64,000 nucleotides of DNA from Gracilaria gracilis (taxonomy: Eukaryota > Rhodophyta > Florideophyceae > Gracilariales > Gracilariaceae). Made by a program: the position numbers and the translations under genes. The stretch is taken from positions 1 through 64,000 of the forward strand of contig JARGSG010000025.1 of the NCBI GenBank assembly GCA_030374805.1. The letters run 5' to 3'. The notes below the pieces were generated by a model. It was not told where the DNA came from. It saw only the letters and a program-made list of their open reading frames with translations, and made no database searches. Shown here one piece after another: positions 32,402 to 42,916 of the stretch; position 1 is the stretch's first letter, and each line of letters opens with the position of its first letter.

Positions 32402-33098
32402 TTGGATTGATATTGATGTTGGATTGATGTTGAGAAAACGCCTGAGGTCTTCGTTGGCATGCTTGGCGTTTTATGGGGAAAGGAGTTGTTTTGTTTGCGT
32501 TCTGCATTGCTGATGAAGTGTTTGAAGATTGGGAAGGACATCTAATGCCTGTGGTTGAGATATAGTGTGAAATAAGATTGTCTATTTCTGATGGTGGATG
32601 CACGGTGCTTTGTCTTTCTGGTTGTAGAAGGATTGGAAGTGAAAGTATTGGGCAATGCCCTTGAAACGCCGGCTGAAAAGAAGATGTTCCTTTACGTCAA
32701 GCTGTGCATGGCACGGACCGCGAGAATTAAGTGCCGTTCCGATAGGTGGTGGAGAGGAAGAAGGAGACAATGACTTGTAGTTCCCTCACTTTGGGACCTC
32801 AAAACTGAGTTGAACTACTTTTCTTGGTATATTTATGTGTAAAGAGGGCGTTCTTGAACGTTAGGTGCGTGTTCAATCTATGAGGCGCACAGACAGTATA
32901 TCTGGTCTCTGTTTGGCAGTGAAAGGGTTAAAGTGGGCTGATGATTATGGGCCATCGAACGCGGCTAAGAGAGGGTTACCACACAGAGTTGAAGGGGCTA
33001 ACAGAATATCATTATGGAGTTGCGTCTCCCATTTCAACACCCTCCACCAGCATCTCTGAATCATCTGCCATTCCGTTCGTCGTGACTCAGCTCATATT
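32402..33098. other. Intergenic region upstream of the AAA protease gene
   Basis: About 700 bp contains the 5' flank of the pogo element and the presumed promoter of the YME1-like gene. No gene is seen. Confidence 0.4.
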
Positions 33099-35276
33099 AT
33101 GGCATCTTCGGCATCAATTGCTCTGAGATTACAATTACGCACCCCGCGACCGAGACCTCTCTACAACTCTTTGAACCCCAATATCGCGCAGCGCGTACGC
33201 TCGACACACGTGCAGCAGCGAAGGAGATGGACGCTGCTCCCAGATGCACAAGAACGGCGGCTGAAACGTTTGTTGGAAGAGGCCAACAGTCGCGCCCACG
33301 ACCCTGAAATTCAAGCGGTTTATCTCCGTGCATTGGGCAAAATAAAGCCGCAAGAAGTAGTGCGTCGCGTTGAACTAGGACAATACGCCGCCGGGGACAA
33401 TGTCATCAGGGAGTATGTGAAGGCTCTGGTTATGACCGGCGCCATCGACAGAGTGAATCTGCCGAAACTGATCGATTCCGTTGCTAGCAATACCGCGCGT
33501 GCGAATAGAACAGCTTCTACCATCTCATCCAGCGTAAGTGCTCTGGGTGGCAGAGCGTTGGCGACGGGAGCCGAGAGCGCTAATGCGGGCACAAGTACAC
33601 TCGCTGGTCTTGCCTCAGGCGTGACCGCCTCTGCACAGGGGGCTGCAGCTGCGGCGGCTGCCGGCACCGCCACTGCGCCTATACATGTCACACTGGCAGA
33701 ACCGTCTATGCTCTCACAGCTATGGCGTGCGGTTCGCGTTTTGGGTACCACGTTTCTGGTGCTGGGATTCCTCGGGGTTATGATGGAAGAGCGAGGCATG
33801 TCACGCGGAATGGGAATTAACCTCGACAAAACACCGGAACCGGAGTCTGGTGACGCAACAACTTTTGAAGACGTCAAGGGCTGTGATGAGGCAAAGGCGG
33901 AACTTGAAGAGATTGTTCACTTTTTGCGTCAGCCGTACGCGTTCACGCGATTGGGGGGAAAGCTGCCGAAAGGCATATTGCTGATGGGACCACCGGGCAC
34001 GGGAAAGACTATGCTTGCAAGGGCTATTGCAGGGGAAGCGAAAAGGCCGTTCTTCTACGCAAGTGGGTCTGAGTTTGAAGAAATGTTTGTGGGAGTGGGA
34101 GCAAAACGGGTAAGGGAGCTGTTTTCCGCAGCCAAACAACATGCACCTTGTATAATTTTCATCGATGAGATCGACGCAATAGGGGGAAAGAGAAATCCGA
34201 AAGACCAACGCTTTCTAACAATGACTCTGAATCAATTTCTAGTAGAGATGGACGGCTTTCAGTCAAGTGAAGGCATTGTGGTGATCGGCGCAACAAACTT
34301 TCCAGAGAGTCTAGACAAGGCACTGATTCGACCGGGGCGCTTTGACAGACACGTAGTGGTGCCTATACCCGATATACGAGGCCGGGTACAAATCCTTGAC
34401 GCGCACACGAAGAAGATTCCGTTGGAAGATGATGTGGACCTGGAAATCATTGCGCGAGGAACGCCCGGATTCTCCGGAGCTGAGCTAGCCAATCTGGTGA
34501 ACATGGCAGCATTGAAGGCTGCCGTAGAGGACTTTGCTGCCGTGACAATGAGTCACCTGGAGTACGCAAAAGACAAGATCATCATGGGCGCAGAGAGAAA
34601 GTCAGCTTCGTTAAGTGAGGATACAAGACGAATGACCGCATATCACGAGGGCGGACACGCGCTTTGCTGCCTGTACACCAAGGAAGCATTCCCAGTTCAC
34701 AAGGCGACCATCATGCCTAGGGGACAGGCATTGGGTCTGGTGGCGCAGCTGCCCGCAAAGGACATGACATCCATGTCAAGGGCGCAGATGATCGCGAAAA
34801 TCGACGTGTGCATGGGCGGTCGCGCCGCCGAAGCAATGATCTTCGGCGAGGAAAACGTGTCGAGTGGCGCAGCGTCCGACTTTGAACAGGCGACGCAGAT
34901 GGCGGAGGCAATGGTGACGCGGTACGGAATGTCGGACAAACTGGGGATGGTGGTGTACGACAAGGAGCGAGAGAGCGGCGAGACGCGGGCGCTGATCGAG
35001 AGCGAGGTGAAGCGAATTTTGGACGAGGCTTACGCGCGGGTGTGCAAGCTGTTGCGCAGCAAGGAGAAGGAGCTGCACCTTTTGGCAGCGGCGCTGCTGA
35101 AGTACGAGAGCCTGACGGGCGAGCAGGTAAGGCTGGCAGTGAAGGGGGAGTTGCCGGAGGTGCTGATGAGAACGGTGAAGGAGGAGCGAGTGCAGGCGGT
35201 GAAGGAGGAGGAGGGGCACGAGGCCGGTGCGGTTCTGGGAGCGCGCGGAGCGGTGGGCGGAGATGGCGGAGTGTAA
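33099..35276 (+). CDS. YME1: Mitochondrial i-AAA protease (YME1/FtsH4-type)
   Basis: This intact, single-exon frame encodes a 725-aa membrane-anchored ATP-dependent metalloprotease. The N-terminus is Arg-rich without acidic residues, like a mitochondrial presequence. One membrane span is near 212-230 ([14 protein letters not shown]). The AAA domain has Walker A GPPGTGKT (about 297), Walker [11 protein letters not shown] (about 351-360) and the second region of homology [19 protein letters not shown]. The zinc site is HEGGH (about 515), a variant of HExGH as in plant FtsH4, with the distal D in ASDFEQAT. One span and the FtsH4-like core fit the i-AAA form, which faces the intermembrane space and degrades unfolded inner-membrane proteins. 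An Ala-rich stretch at 170-200 is an algal feature. Confidence 0.93.
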   Translation: MASSASIALRLQLRTPRPRPLYNSLNPNIAQRVRSTHVQQRRRWTLLPDAQERRLKRLLEEANSRAHDPEIQAVYLRALGKIKPQEVVRRVELGQYAAGDNVIREYVKALVMTGAIDRVNLPKLIDSVASNTARANRTASTISSSVSALGGRALATGAESANAGTSTLAGLASGVTASAQGAAAAAAAGTATAPIHVTLAEPSMLSQLWRAVRVLGTTFLVLGFLGVMMEERGMSRGMGINLDKTPEPESGDATTFEDVKGCDEAKAELEEIVHFLRQPYAFTRLGGKLPKGILLMGPPGTGKTMLARAIAGEAKRPFFYASGSEFEEMFVGVGAKRVRELFSAAKQHAPCIIFIDEIDAIGGKRNPKDQRFLTMTLNQFLVEMDGFQSSEGIVVIGATNFPESLDKALIRPGRFDRHVVVPIPDIRGRVQILDAHTKKIPLEDDVDLEIIARGTPGFSGAELANLVNMAALKAAVEDFAAVTMSHLEYAKDKIIMGAERKSASLSEDTRRMTAYHEGGHALCCLYTKEAFPVHKATIMPRGQALGLVAQLPAKDMTSMSRAQMIAKIDVCMGGRAAEAMIFGEENVSSGAASDFEQATQMAEAMVTRYGMSDKLGMVVYDKERESGETRALIESEVKRILDEAYARVCKLLRSKEKELHLLAAALLKYESLTGEQVRLAVKGELPEVLMRTVKEERVQAVKEEEGHEAGAVLGARGAVGGDGGV

Positions 35277-35629
35277 AATTACTCTGTACTTTTGCAGCGC
35301 GAATGTGGATGCAGCCGTTTGTGTACTAAAATGGCAGTTGAGCTGAGCTGATGACCACAAGCTCCGCGAGTGGCCAACTTGTTGCACGCTGTGTGGCGGA
35401 TTGAGCGCGCGTGGCCACGTCTGTGGCGAGCGCATCGGACGCCAACGTGCCGCGGCGCCAAGTGAGAGGGTGAGTTAGAAACTGTTTAGGGGTGAAGAAG
35501 CTAAGCCAAGATATCTATCTCTAACAAACAACAGCATCATACGAGCAACAAAACCAAACTGATCGCAGCGTCGTTGACTGTATAAACCATTTCTCTAGAC
35601 AAACACGCAAGCGACGGAGCGACTCACAC
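35277..35629. other. Intergenic region
   Basis: About 350 bp between two rightward genes. It should hold the 3' end of the AAA protease gene and the promoter of the next gene. A possible 5'UTR splice donor (GTGAGAG) is at about 35461. Confidence 0.35.
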
Positions 35630-36592
35630 ATGCTGCGCGCAATGCAGGCGGCGCAATTGCGCGCTTGGAGAAGAGTGCTTTCGACGGGGACGACTCACTT
35701 TTCGCCGCGGTCAACCACAGGCGGTATGCCGCTGCCTCCCGGCGCGGGGCTACCACATCGACAGTCGATAGCATGGCGACCAGCAAGCCGGGCAGACTTT
35801 GGCGCGGTGCGTTCCGCACGCGCCGGACGCGCGGCGAACCGCGGCGCAGAGCGTATGAGCCTGGGAGATACAAGCGGCGAAATCCGAGGTCGGTTGTTGC
35901 TGTCATACCATGACCTGGAACGCGCTCTGGAGCGACGGGGGCTGAATCGGGTGCGTGTGGCGATCGGCGGCGGGTTGGCGGTGGTGGCGATTGTGGCGGT
36001 TTGCTGGCCGCGTATCAAACGGTGGGGCGCGGCGGAAGGTGCGGAGGTTGCAGCCGCTTCGTTGCAGGAACAGCAGGTACAGACACAGGCGGGCCATACT
36101 TTGCGGGCAGTGTTGCAGGAGAAGGGCACGGGGGAGGAGGTGCGGTCGGTGTTACGGACGGCGGTTCTGCAGCTGTTGGATGACGAGGAGGTTACCCGGA
36201 AGGCGACTGCTTGGGCGGCCAAGGTGCTGGCGGACGCGGTGATGATGGAGGAGGTTCGGAAGATGGGGGAGCGGTACGTGAGCGCGGTGCTGTCGAGTGA
36301 GGAAAGTCGAGAAATGGGTCGCGCTTATGTGGGCGAGGCTGTGACCACGGTGGCGGGTGATGAGGGGGTGCAGGACGTGGTGGCGGCGGCGATTTGGTCG
36401 GGGGTGAGGGCGAGCGTTGTGGGGCGGCGACGACAGAGCGGCGCGGAGGGAAGCGCGGAGGCGAAGCAGCTGGGCGCGACTGAGGTCGGTGGACAGAATG
36501 TGGGCGAGGTGGCGGCGCAGATGGCGACCGGTGCGACGGTGGCGGCGGGAGTGGATGAGCGAGAGCAGCTGAAGAGGGGGGGGGACGCTTAA
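35630..36592 (+). CDS. Unrecognised organelle-type single-span membrane protein
   Basis: The intact 320-aa frame begins with ~80 residues rich in Arg, Ala and Ser and nearly free of acidic residues, a likely mitochondrial or plastid transit peptide. One membrane span follows at about 107-127 (VRVAIGGGLAVVAIVAVCW). The C-terminal 170 residues form repeated amphipathic helices with the pattern V-R-x-x-L...L-L-x-D-E-x-V. Similar helices are found in mitochondrial inner-membrane proteins of unknown role. The last ~50 residues are Gly/Ala-rich. I cannot assign a family. Codon use is strongly G/C-ending, like its neighbours. Confidence 0.6.
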   Translation: MLRAMQAAQLRAWRRVLSTGTTHFSPRSTTGGMPLPPGAGLPHRQSIAWRPASRADFGAVRSARAGRAANRGAERMSLGDTSGEIRGRLLLSYHDLERALERRGLNRVRVAIGGGLAVVAIVAVCWPRIKRWGAAEGAEVAAASLQEQQVQTQAGHTLRAVLQEKGTGEEVRSVLRTAVLQLLDDEEVTRKATAWAAKVLADAVMMEEVRKMGERYVSAVLSSEESREMGRAYVGEAVTTVAGDEGVQDVVAAAIWSGVRASVVGRRRQSGAEGSAEAKQLGATEVGGQNVGEVAAQMATGATVAAGVDEREQLKRGGDA

Positions 36593-36730
36593 CATAATGT
36601 GCGACACGCTTGCGGACGAAGAAGGTGAAGGAGAGCGAACGACGGGAGGTGGAGGTATAAGATGGCGGGGGCGATAGGGGGTTGGGGACAAATAGGCGGG
36701 CGGTGAGCAGTTTTCCGCACGAGTGCATCT

Positions 36731-36824
36731 GCTGATGTGGCCGAGTGGTTAAGGCGTCAGACTTGAACCTTGACACGTCATCTGATGGGATTTTCCCGCG
36801 CGGGTTCGAACCCCGTCGTCAGCG
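36731..36824 (+). tRNA. trnS-UGA: tRNA-Ser(UGA) with a 12-nt intron
   Basis: A full cloverleaf can be drawn. The acceptor GCTGATG pairs with CGTCAGC (36817-36823), with discriminator G. The D-arm contains GGCCGAGTGGTTAAGGC (box A). The anticodon stem TCAGA/TCTGA is at 36757-36761 and 36781-36785, with anticodon TGA at 36764-36766. The long variable arm is GGGA-TTTT-CCC, typical of serine. The T-arm has loop TTCGAAC (box B, GGTTCGAACC). Bases 36768-36779 (CCTTGACACGTC) are extra and lie exactly between positions 37 and 38, the canonical place for a tRNA intron. A TTTT run for Pol III termination is not immediately adjacent. Confidence 0.95.
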
Positions 36825-36978
36825 CATAATCTACAATTTTATTTTTGCTTATTTTTCGGCTGCGCCTGCAGCTGGTGCGAAGGTTAAAGCGCGCGGCGTG
36901 GAAAGCGCCCAACCCTCCCCGGGACAGCGCGTAGCCGCCGCGTCCCCCTCCGCCATTGACGCAGCGCGACGCTTCCAA

Positions 36979-38024
36979 ATGCTCGCCGACGCGCTCCGCC
37001 GCGCCCTCAAGTCACTGCTGCTCTTGTATTGCGTGGCGTGCGTCAGTCTAGTACCGGCTAGCGCGCAGGCGCCTTTTTTGTTGCCGCTTGCGGCTGACAG
37101 ACAGCCCGTGGAGGGCGATGGCCATGGCGGTTCCGGATTCACCGTCATGCCCGTTTTGCGCGACGAGCAGCCTGCCACCGTCATTATCTTGCATGGCATG
37201 GGCGCAACGGGAGAGGCCTGGGGCTTTCTCAGCCTCGCCTTGTCCTTCTTCTCGCTCAATTACGTCAAGTTTGTCATACCAACCGCCCCAGTTGCGTACG
37301 TCACCTATCTGGACCGTCAGCTGAGCAGCTGGTATGACATTCGTTCGTTCAGACAAGCGGCTGCTGCGGACCTTTCTTCCATGTCCCCTCAGCAGCTGCT
37401 GGACGTCGTCGATATTAATCGCGAGCAGTTTGATCGCTCCATGGACAGGATTTCAAATATAGTTGATGGCGAGATTCGACTGGGCGTTAACCCCAGGCGC
37501 ATTTTCCTTGTTGGCTTCAGTCAAGGAGGCTCTCTTGCCTTGCATACCTTCCTGAGAAGTCCCAAGTCCTTGGCGGGTGCCATTGGTGTTGCCACATGGG
37601 TACCCTTCATACAAGAGTATCCGTCCGCCATGTCTGCCGCCACTCGAAATCGTCCCATGCTTATGATGCACGTACGTTCTGCACCTTTTATCTTCCATTG
37701 TTGTATTTTTACGTCTTGCTTGTACTCACCTTTTTAATTCCGCTACCGTTTCGCACAACGCAGGGAACGAACGATACTTCCGTGCCATTTGAGTACTCTC
37801 AGTATTTGGCCGAGAGGTTGGATACATTCCGTGACCACATTAACTTCACAGCCTTTCCCGGCGAACCGCACGCAATGCTCAACGTCAAAGTGGTCGATGC
37901 CATCGAAAGTTTTGTCATGCAGCACGCCCCAGGCACAGTGCGTTATCTGCATGCGCTTGTCAAGGACCTCACCGAAAAGTTTGGAAGTTTATCCTTACGA
38001 TTAGAATCTGTGCCTAGCATATAG
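36979..38024 (+). CDS. Secreted acyl-protein-thioesterase/carboxylesterase-like hydrolase (2 exons)
   Basis: The join is 36979-37671 and 37764-38024, giving 317 aa. The 92-nt intron starts GTACGT and ends CGCAG; splicing gives ..LMMH|GTND... I chose the Met at 36979 because the open frame further upstream overlaps the tRNA. A hydrophobic signal segment follows it (LLLLYCVACVSLVPASAQA). The alpha/beta-hydrolase fold matches the LYPLA/APT family: HGMGATGE oxyanion loop, nucleophile S181 in GFSQGG, D235 in GTNDTSVP and H267 in GEPHAM. Family members remove palmitate from proteins or deacylate lysolipids in the cytosol. The signal-like N-terminus implies secretory or organellar placement here. 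An AATAAA lies at about 38079. Confidence 0.85.
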
Positions 38025-38108
38025 AGCAATAACCGACAACAATAACAACAACTATTAACTGTCTTGTATATGTACATAATAAAGGACGACGCTCCTTATG
38101 TTTCTGAC

Positions 38109-39489
38109 TTAAGCACAGTTACAAACACATGGACATTGACAGCCACAACCCGTGTGCGAAAATGAGTTGTGACAACAACATTCCGTGTCGCATGGACGCA
38201 TCATCCACTTGCCACAGTTCCTACCGGCCTTCCATTGCTCGAACACAGCGTCAATTTCGCCGTCAATTGAGCCACCGTCATTCTGACATAGCCACTTTGG
38301 CAAGCCGGTAAACCATGTTAACATGGGTGTATCGCGTCGCTTGTGTTGAAGGTAGTCCAAAATTTCCACCACTATGACGGCCCACAACACTTCCGTCAAA
38401 TAGCATCGCTCCGTACTTGTGTACGTTCGTGAAGAGCGCTTCTGTATTTTTTGTCTTAGATCACCTGTCAACATGCAGATCACGGCAGGTAGTTGTGAAA
38501 ACCTGTCGAATAAACTGGCATCGAACTTGTCATGGACAGAGTGTAGAATGCACGGCGCAGAACGATACATGGCTTCGTGAACGGCTCGTGCGATCAGTAG
38601 CTTATCAAGCTCGTTTGATTGAAGGAATGTGGGTGAGAGTAATACTGAACCGGCTCCATCTTGTACAGTTTGATCCTTGATCAGAACAAAACGTTTTCCT
38701 ACAGTACGATATGTGCGGACCACATTGAGAGGCTGTGAATAATGCAAGCGGAGCAGCAAGATGATAAGGGTGCAGATGCATGTTTGTCAGTAAACGTGAT
38801 GAGTTGTTTGCATTTCACAAAAGCTAAGGATGAACAAAGGTGTACGGCTAACTTACCCATGCTTGACGTTTCGGGCGTCCAAACACCCATGTGTGAGCGG
38901 TCCTACAAGAGATTTCCAGAAAGGTACTCTTAGTGATTCCAGCGGACTTAGAATGGCGATCAGTGGAAGACGGGGAATTTGACGGAGAAGCATCTTCAGA
39001 AACTTGTTCTAGGACAGGCCCCTCTTGAGGCGCGATAAATTGCGGGGCAAAACACAACATGGGGGTCTTCTCAACAGCGAGCAACTGGTGTGAACTGGAA
39101 TGCTCGCCATTGCCAAAGCACGGTACACTCGCCAATAGGGCGGCAACGCGTCTCCTCCGCCGATCGCATCCTATCAGTCCGGAGTATACCAGAGCGCCCA
39201 GCGCGAAAAAGGCGAGGATAAGCTCATCGTTGGCGCCAGCCAAATTGGGCACCGTCAGCAGACGATGAATGAATAGAGAGAGCACAGAAAGCGTACATAG
39301 AACGACCAACAGCGCGCTGACATACGTGGGAACAATTACAAAGAATGATATGGTACTCCCTCGTTTGTTGCCTCGAAACAGACGTGCGAAGAATAAGTGC
39401 AGGACAACGGTAACCAAAAGCAGCAGCGATAACCAGCCATTTGCGTGCTGAAGTGGGCGTAACTGAACTTCAGTTAACAGAGGAGCCAT
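38109..39489 (-). CDS. Polytopic membrane protein with Cys-rich tail (2 exons, unknown)
   Basis: I propose the join 39489-38857 and 38732-38109, 418 aa. The donor is TGG|GTAAGT at 38857/38856, the acceptor TTCACAG at 38733, and the 124-nt intron leaves both exons in phase. Exon 1 encodes about four hydrophobic spans in residues 15-120 (LLLLVTVVLHLFF, ISFFVIVPTYVSALLVVLC, LILAFFALGALVYSGLIG). A Ser/Asp-rich hydrophilic loop follows. Exon 2 encodes a globular domain with a Trp-rich stretch (LTWFTGLPKWLCQ). The protein ends in a dense Cys cluster (TECCCH ... GCGCQCPCVCNC) that may bind metal or be lipidated. No family was recognised. Confidence 0.6.
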
Positions 39490-39600
39490 GCGAACAAGCC
39501 AGACCAGGACGCAAGACGGACGGGTACGCGACGTTGAGCAACGTGAAGCACATGGCGAAATGCCATGCTTGATGCGGTGGGGCGTGTCCTTATGGCATGT

Positions 39601-39888
39601 TCACCGCTCGGGCGCGTGTGGCACCACGGCAGAGACTATTGCCTCGATCCCGCGCGCCGCGAGCGCCTCTTCGAAAGGTCGCGTGCAACTGCGGCGCACA
39701 AACGTACATTGTGCGCAGACAGGCCCGTCGCTTTGCTTTTTTGAATGCTTCCCGCGTGCGGGCGGGTTGACGGCGGGGGACTCGAGAGGCGCCATGTGCT
39801 GGCGGAGGACGTGTGCGGCACGTGGCTGCAGCTCCAGCGCCGTCGTGTACGCGGCGACCTTGGAGGAAGAGCACCTAACGCGTTATGA
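39601..39888 (-). CDS. Possible small gene fragment with CxxC (uncertain)
   Basis: Opposite to a 151-aa plus-strand frame, the minus strand encodes a protein-like stretch, AAYTTALELQPRAAHVL, and then CAQCTFVRRSCTRPFEEALA. An AG acceptor-like site is near 39889. Upstream, in another frame, lies HSFIVVLDVDTGILG, which also looks coding. Together they suggest a small spliced gene, but no family is recognisable and the plus-strand frame cannot be excluded. Confidence 0.25.
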
Positions 39889-40197
39889 ACTGCGCCTGCC
39901 GAGTATTCCTGTATCTACGTCGAGCACCACAATGAAACTGTGATCATGGTCGGTTTTATTGATGTCCGCGGTTGCTAATGCGCTGCAAGTCTTGAGAGAT
40001 GTGCCGCGCTTCTCCTATTACGTCAGCGATGCTTTGTTATTACCGGACAGACCACTACGTGCGTCTCCGGCACTTGTTCCTTTTCAAATCTTCAAAACTG
40101 TGACAGTCTCAAGTTTGAGACAACTTGACTGTACCAACGGTACCTGGTCTCAACGCCACCGACATGTCATCGTCTAACGCAACATTTTCAAATTTGT

Positions 40198-40731
40198 TTA
40201 AGCTGGGTGCTGCCAACACATGTTCTTGCTCTTTTGTGACTCCTGGTGAAGAAACCCCAATTCGTTTTGCTTCAACGTATTCCACAGTCGATGGCCTTGA
40301 CAAGCATTAAGCAAGAAGCGTTTCTCCAATGCCGCGTCATCAATAGTCGATCCACCCGCGCTGGTCAGCGGCGGTAGATTCAGCATCCAAACTTGGCCTT
40401 CGCGTAGTTTGATTCCGCACTCAGCGAATGATGTCTTGCTCAATGCTGTGAATTTCACCGAGTCTGGTCCACATCCTTTTAACATCGCTGAGAGACTCAG
40501 CGTGTACAACATTCTGTCAGCCAGATGGAAGTTCACCGATGTGTAGTTTGAAAGTCCTGCGGCGGGCTTTTTGTACAGCTCTTCTACCTCAAGAACGTAG
40601 GCCTTTGCCACACTGTCTGCATTTGTGTAGAACTGTTCTAAGCTTCCCGGAATGCACTGGCAACCTTGGCCTGTGTAGAGAGTCATGCTCAACAAAGTAA
40701 AAGCGATTATCATCCGTTTAGTACATTCCAT
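40198..40731 (-). CDS. Secreted TIMP-like (netrin-fold) protein
   Basis: The intact 177-aa frame starts with a signal peptide (MIIAFTLLSMTLYTGQG). The predicted mature protein begins directly with CQCIPGSLEQFYTNADSV. In tissue inhibitors of metalloproteinases (TIMPs) the mature N-terminus is Cys-x-Cys, followed by an F/A-C/T-NADVV element. The free amine and carbonyl of Cys1 bind the catalytic zinc of the target protease. The order Cys-x-Cys, a NAD motif, a central beta region and a late Cys near W (NACQGHRLWNTL) fits a single NTR/OB domain. A single-domain TIMP in a non-animal is unusual but known in some protists. Inhibitory activity is inference. Confidence 0.65.
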   Translation of the reverse strand: MECTKRMIIAFTLLSMTLYTGQGCQCIPGSLEQFYTNADSVAKAYVLEVEELYKKPAAGLSNYTSVNFHLADRMLYTLSLSAMLKGCGPDSVKFTALSKTSFAECGIKLREGQVWMLNLPPLTSAGGSTIDDAALEKRFLLNACQGHRLWNTLKQNELGFLHQESQKSKNMCWQHPA

Positions 40732-41203
40732 CCTTCAAAGAAACCCAAAGCAAACTTTGCAACTCGAAGAACTCTAGGGACCAAGTTAGTGTTTAGTTCC
40801 GAAATAACGTCGACTGGTTTCAAAAACTCCTCAAACTCTTGAGGGCTTGCGTTATAAACGTTCCTCACCTGCAACACTTTGATTCGATTAGTAATGATAA
40901 GCATTGCCTCACTCTACTAGGTCAGAACGTAAACCTTATAGCGAAAGACAAATCTGAACATCAATTTCGTGTCTTCCGGCTTTCAAAGGAACCGCGCGCT
41001 TCAGCTTCAAACCACAAACTAATAATTTCGAGCGAGCTTGAGAGAGCATGACACATAAACCGGCTCGAGTTTAAAGAAACACACATCCGTAACGCATGAC
41101 TGACGAAGACATCACAATATCGATCAACCAAACGGTGAGATTACAAGGGTACCATGGGTTTGATTCCCAAAGCGCGGTCATGTCTTACATAGATGCTTCC
41201 CAA
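40732..41203. other. Intergenic region
   Basis: About 470 bp between two leftward genes. It should include the promoter of the TIMP-like gene. No other feature was seen. Confidence 0.35.
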
Positions 41204-42430
41204 TTAAGTCGACTTCGGCTCAACAAGATCTGCACATTCACTGCTCTTGCTTGAGGCAACTTGAAGCGATCTGGTTTGCTGTAGTTTAGTCAAAGAGTAC
41301 TCATCTGCTGCTTGACGGGCGAGTCTAATGAGAAAACATGTCGCCCTTCCTCCCGGCAGGTTTTTGAGACGGGTGAGAAGAAGCAATGCAGCAGCTTGAT
41401 CTGCAGATTGCACAGTGGCACCTTTCCCCTCGCTTACTTGTCGTCCGAATAGCTTGACGGCTCTGGTGAAGATTCTCTCCTCTTGCTCATAATGAGTGGT
41501 AACGTAAGAGACCTGAGTGCCCATGCTAGGAGAGGGAAGACCGTTCTGAACTAGATATTCCTGCAGAAATCGTTTCTGACAATCAATCACAGGAGCTTCA
41601 CGTAGCCGCTTATCCCACTGAGGCATTATTCGGGATGAGTAAAACTCAAATGCGGCGTCATAACCTCCATCCATAAACAATGCTCCAAGCAGGGCCTTTC
41701 GGCACATTGTATTCGATTGCGAAAATGGAATGTTAGAAGCTCTAGTCAGTAATGAAGTTGGGCTGTGACGAAAAATAGAAGGGTTCCTTTCAACAAACCT
41801 CAAAAGAATCACCGTAGCGTGAACCGTCTTTCCCACGCAAGTGTTCACTCTCCAATAGAAATCTATTCAGTCCGAGGGCGCTAAAATTGTGAGGAATGTA
41901 AGTACCACTGCAACGCAAGATCATACGCCAACAGCATGCGAAACACAAGAAAGTACAACCTACATGCTATGCTCTTTCGCTGACTTCCGGGATACCATAG
42001 TTTGTGAAATGGGGCTCAATTTCCCTTCTGCTGCGTTTGGATGTCGGTTGAACAACGCTTGAACAACAACGAGGCCAAACACACGGTCACCGAGCAGTTC
42101 CAGGCGCTCATTATTGCGCCGAATCTGAATTTGCTTGCCTGCTTTCTCGTAAAAAGCCTTGGCGGACGAGGAAGGGTTTACAACAGAACGATGAGTTAGA
42201 GCCTCCGCCAACAAAGCGCGGTTCACGAACTTGTGCTGAAGAATTGCTTCGACTTTGTCCAATTGCGATTCAGCTATTACATATGGACCACACTCGCGAT
42301 TCTTTGCCTGGACAGTGAGACGCCGCGCGTAGAGGAAGGTGACATTTGAAGATAAGGGGGCTGAAGCGCGCGCTCCATGGACACCATACCAGAACAGTCT
42401 CGAGCACGAGGCAAACGCCTGAAGCCGCAT
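41204..42430 (-). CDS. RNase III-fold mitochondrial ribosomal protein mL44-like (3 exons)
   Basis: Exon 1 is 42430-41964. A clear intron follows at 41963-41881 (GTAGGT...TTTTAG), and then exon 2 (41880 to about 41799). A second short intron of uncertain borders precedes the last exon, which ends at 41204. The N-terminus is a likely mitochondrial presequence. The RNase III fold shows NNERLELLGDRVFGLVV (the ERLEFLGD signature) and, later, RKALLGALFMDGG. In active RNase III the latter reads D-x-x-E-A-L-I-G-A with two metal-binding acids. Here those acids are replaced (Met/Lys), as in mL44, the catalytically dead relative in the mitochondrial large subunit. A dsRBD-like region follows (LPSPSMGTQVSYVTTHYEQEE). 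Confidence 0.75.
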
Positions 42431-42916
42431 AACGCACTCCGCGGGAGGTCTCTAGGATCAACGAGTTCGTATCCTAGGACAAGAACCGAGGGAAGAAAGG
42501 AAATCTGAAGTAACTGCTGAGGATTCATTCATTGCACGATAATTTGTGCTTTAGCATGTGCTCTTTTTTTTTTTGGGGGGGGGGGGGGGTATTGGAGTTA
42601 TCTAAAGGCTCTACAAGGGTACCAGATCATCTTTACGGCGTCTGGATTCCTTTGCAGTGGGTCCTGGATGGGGAACGTTATCTCTCTATCATATGTTTTC
42701 GGCGAGATGATGCTCCGCTAAGTGTGCAAAACCGCCGAGAACGTATACGTTTTCTGGAACTGCCGTACAAGGGTGTTCTCTGTTTATTCTCTTGCCAGAA
42801 TGAACTGGGTTTCATTACCACCTAATTTCTGCAAGCTGAGTGATGATGACTCAAAGACGTAGCTTGAAAGGTAAAACAGAGCGAGGCTTCTGAAGTTCTG
42901 CAGCCAATCCCGTACA
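42431..42916. other. Intergenic region with a T/G homopolymer tract
   Basis: About 490 bp between two leftward genes. A run of about ten T followed by about fifteen G lies near 42560-42590. No gene was recognised. Confidence 0.5.

Noticed and set aside
36745-36978. N-terminal extension of the hydrolase frame upstream of 36979
   Set aside because: It starts inside the tRNA gene. The signal-peptide-like Met at 36979 is a better start.
39488-39943. 151-aa plus-strand frame
   Set aside because: Composition looks random, with many Cys, Arg and Thr residues. The minus strand here looks more protein-like, so I did not call this frame.
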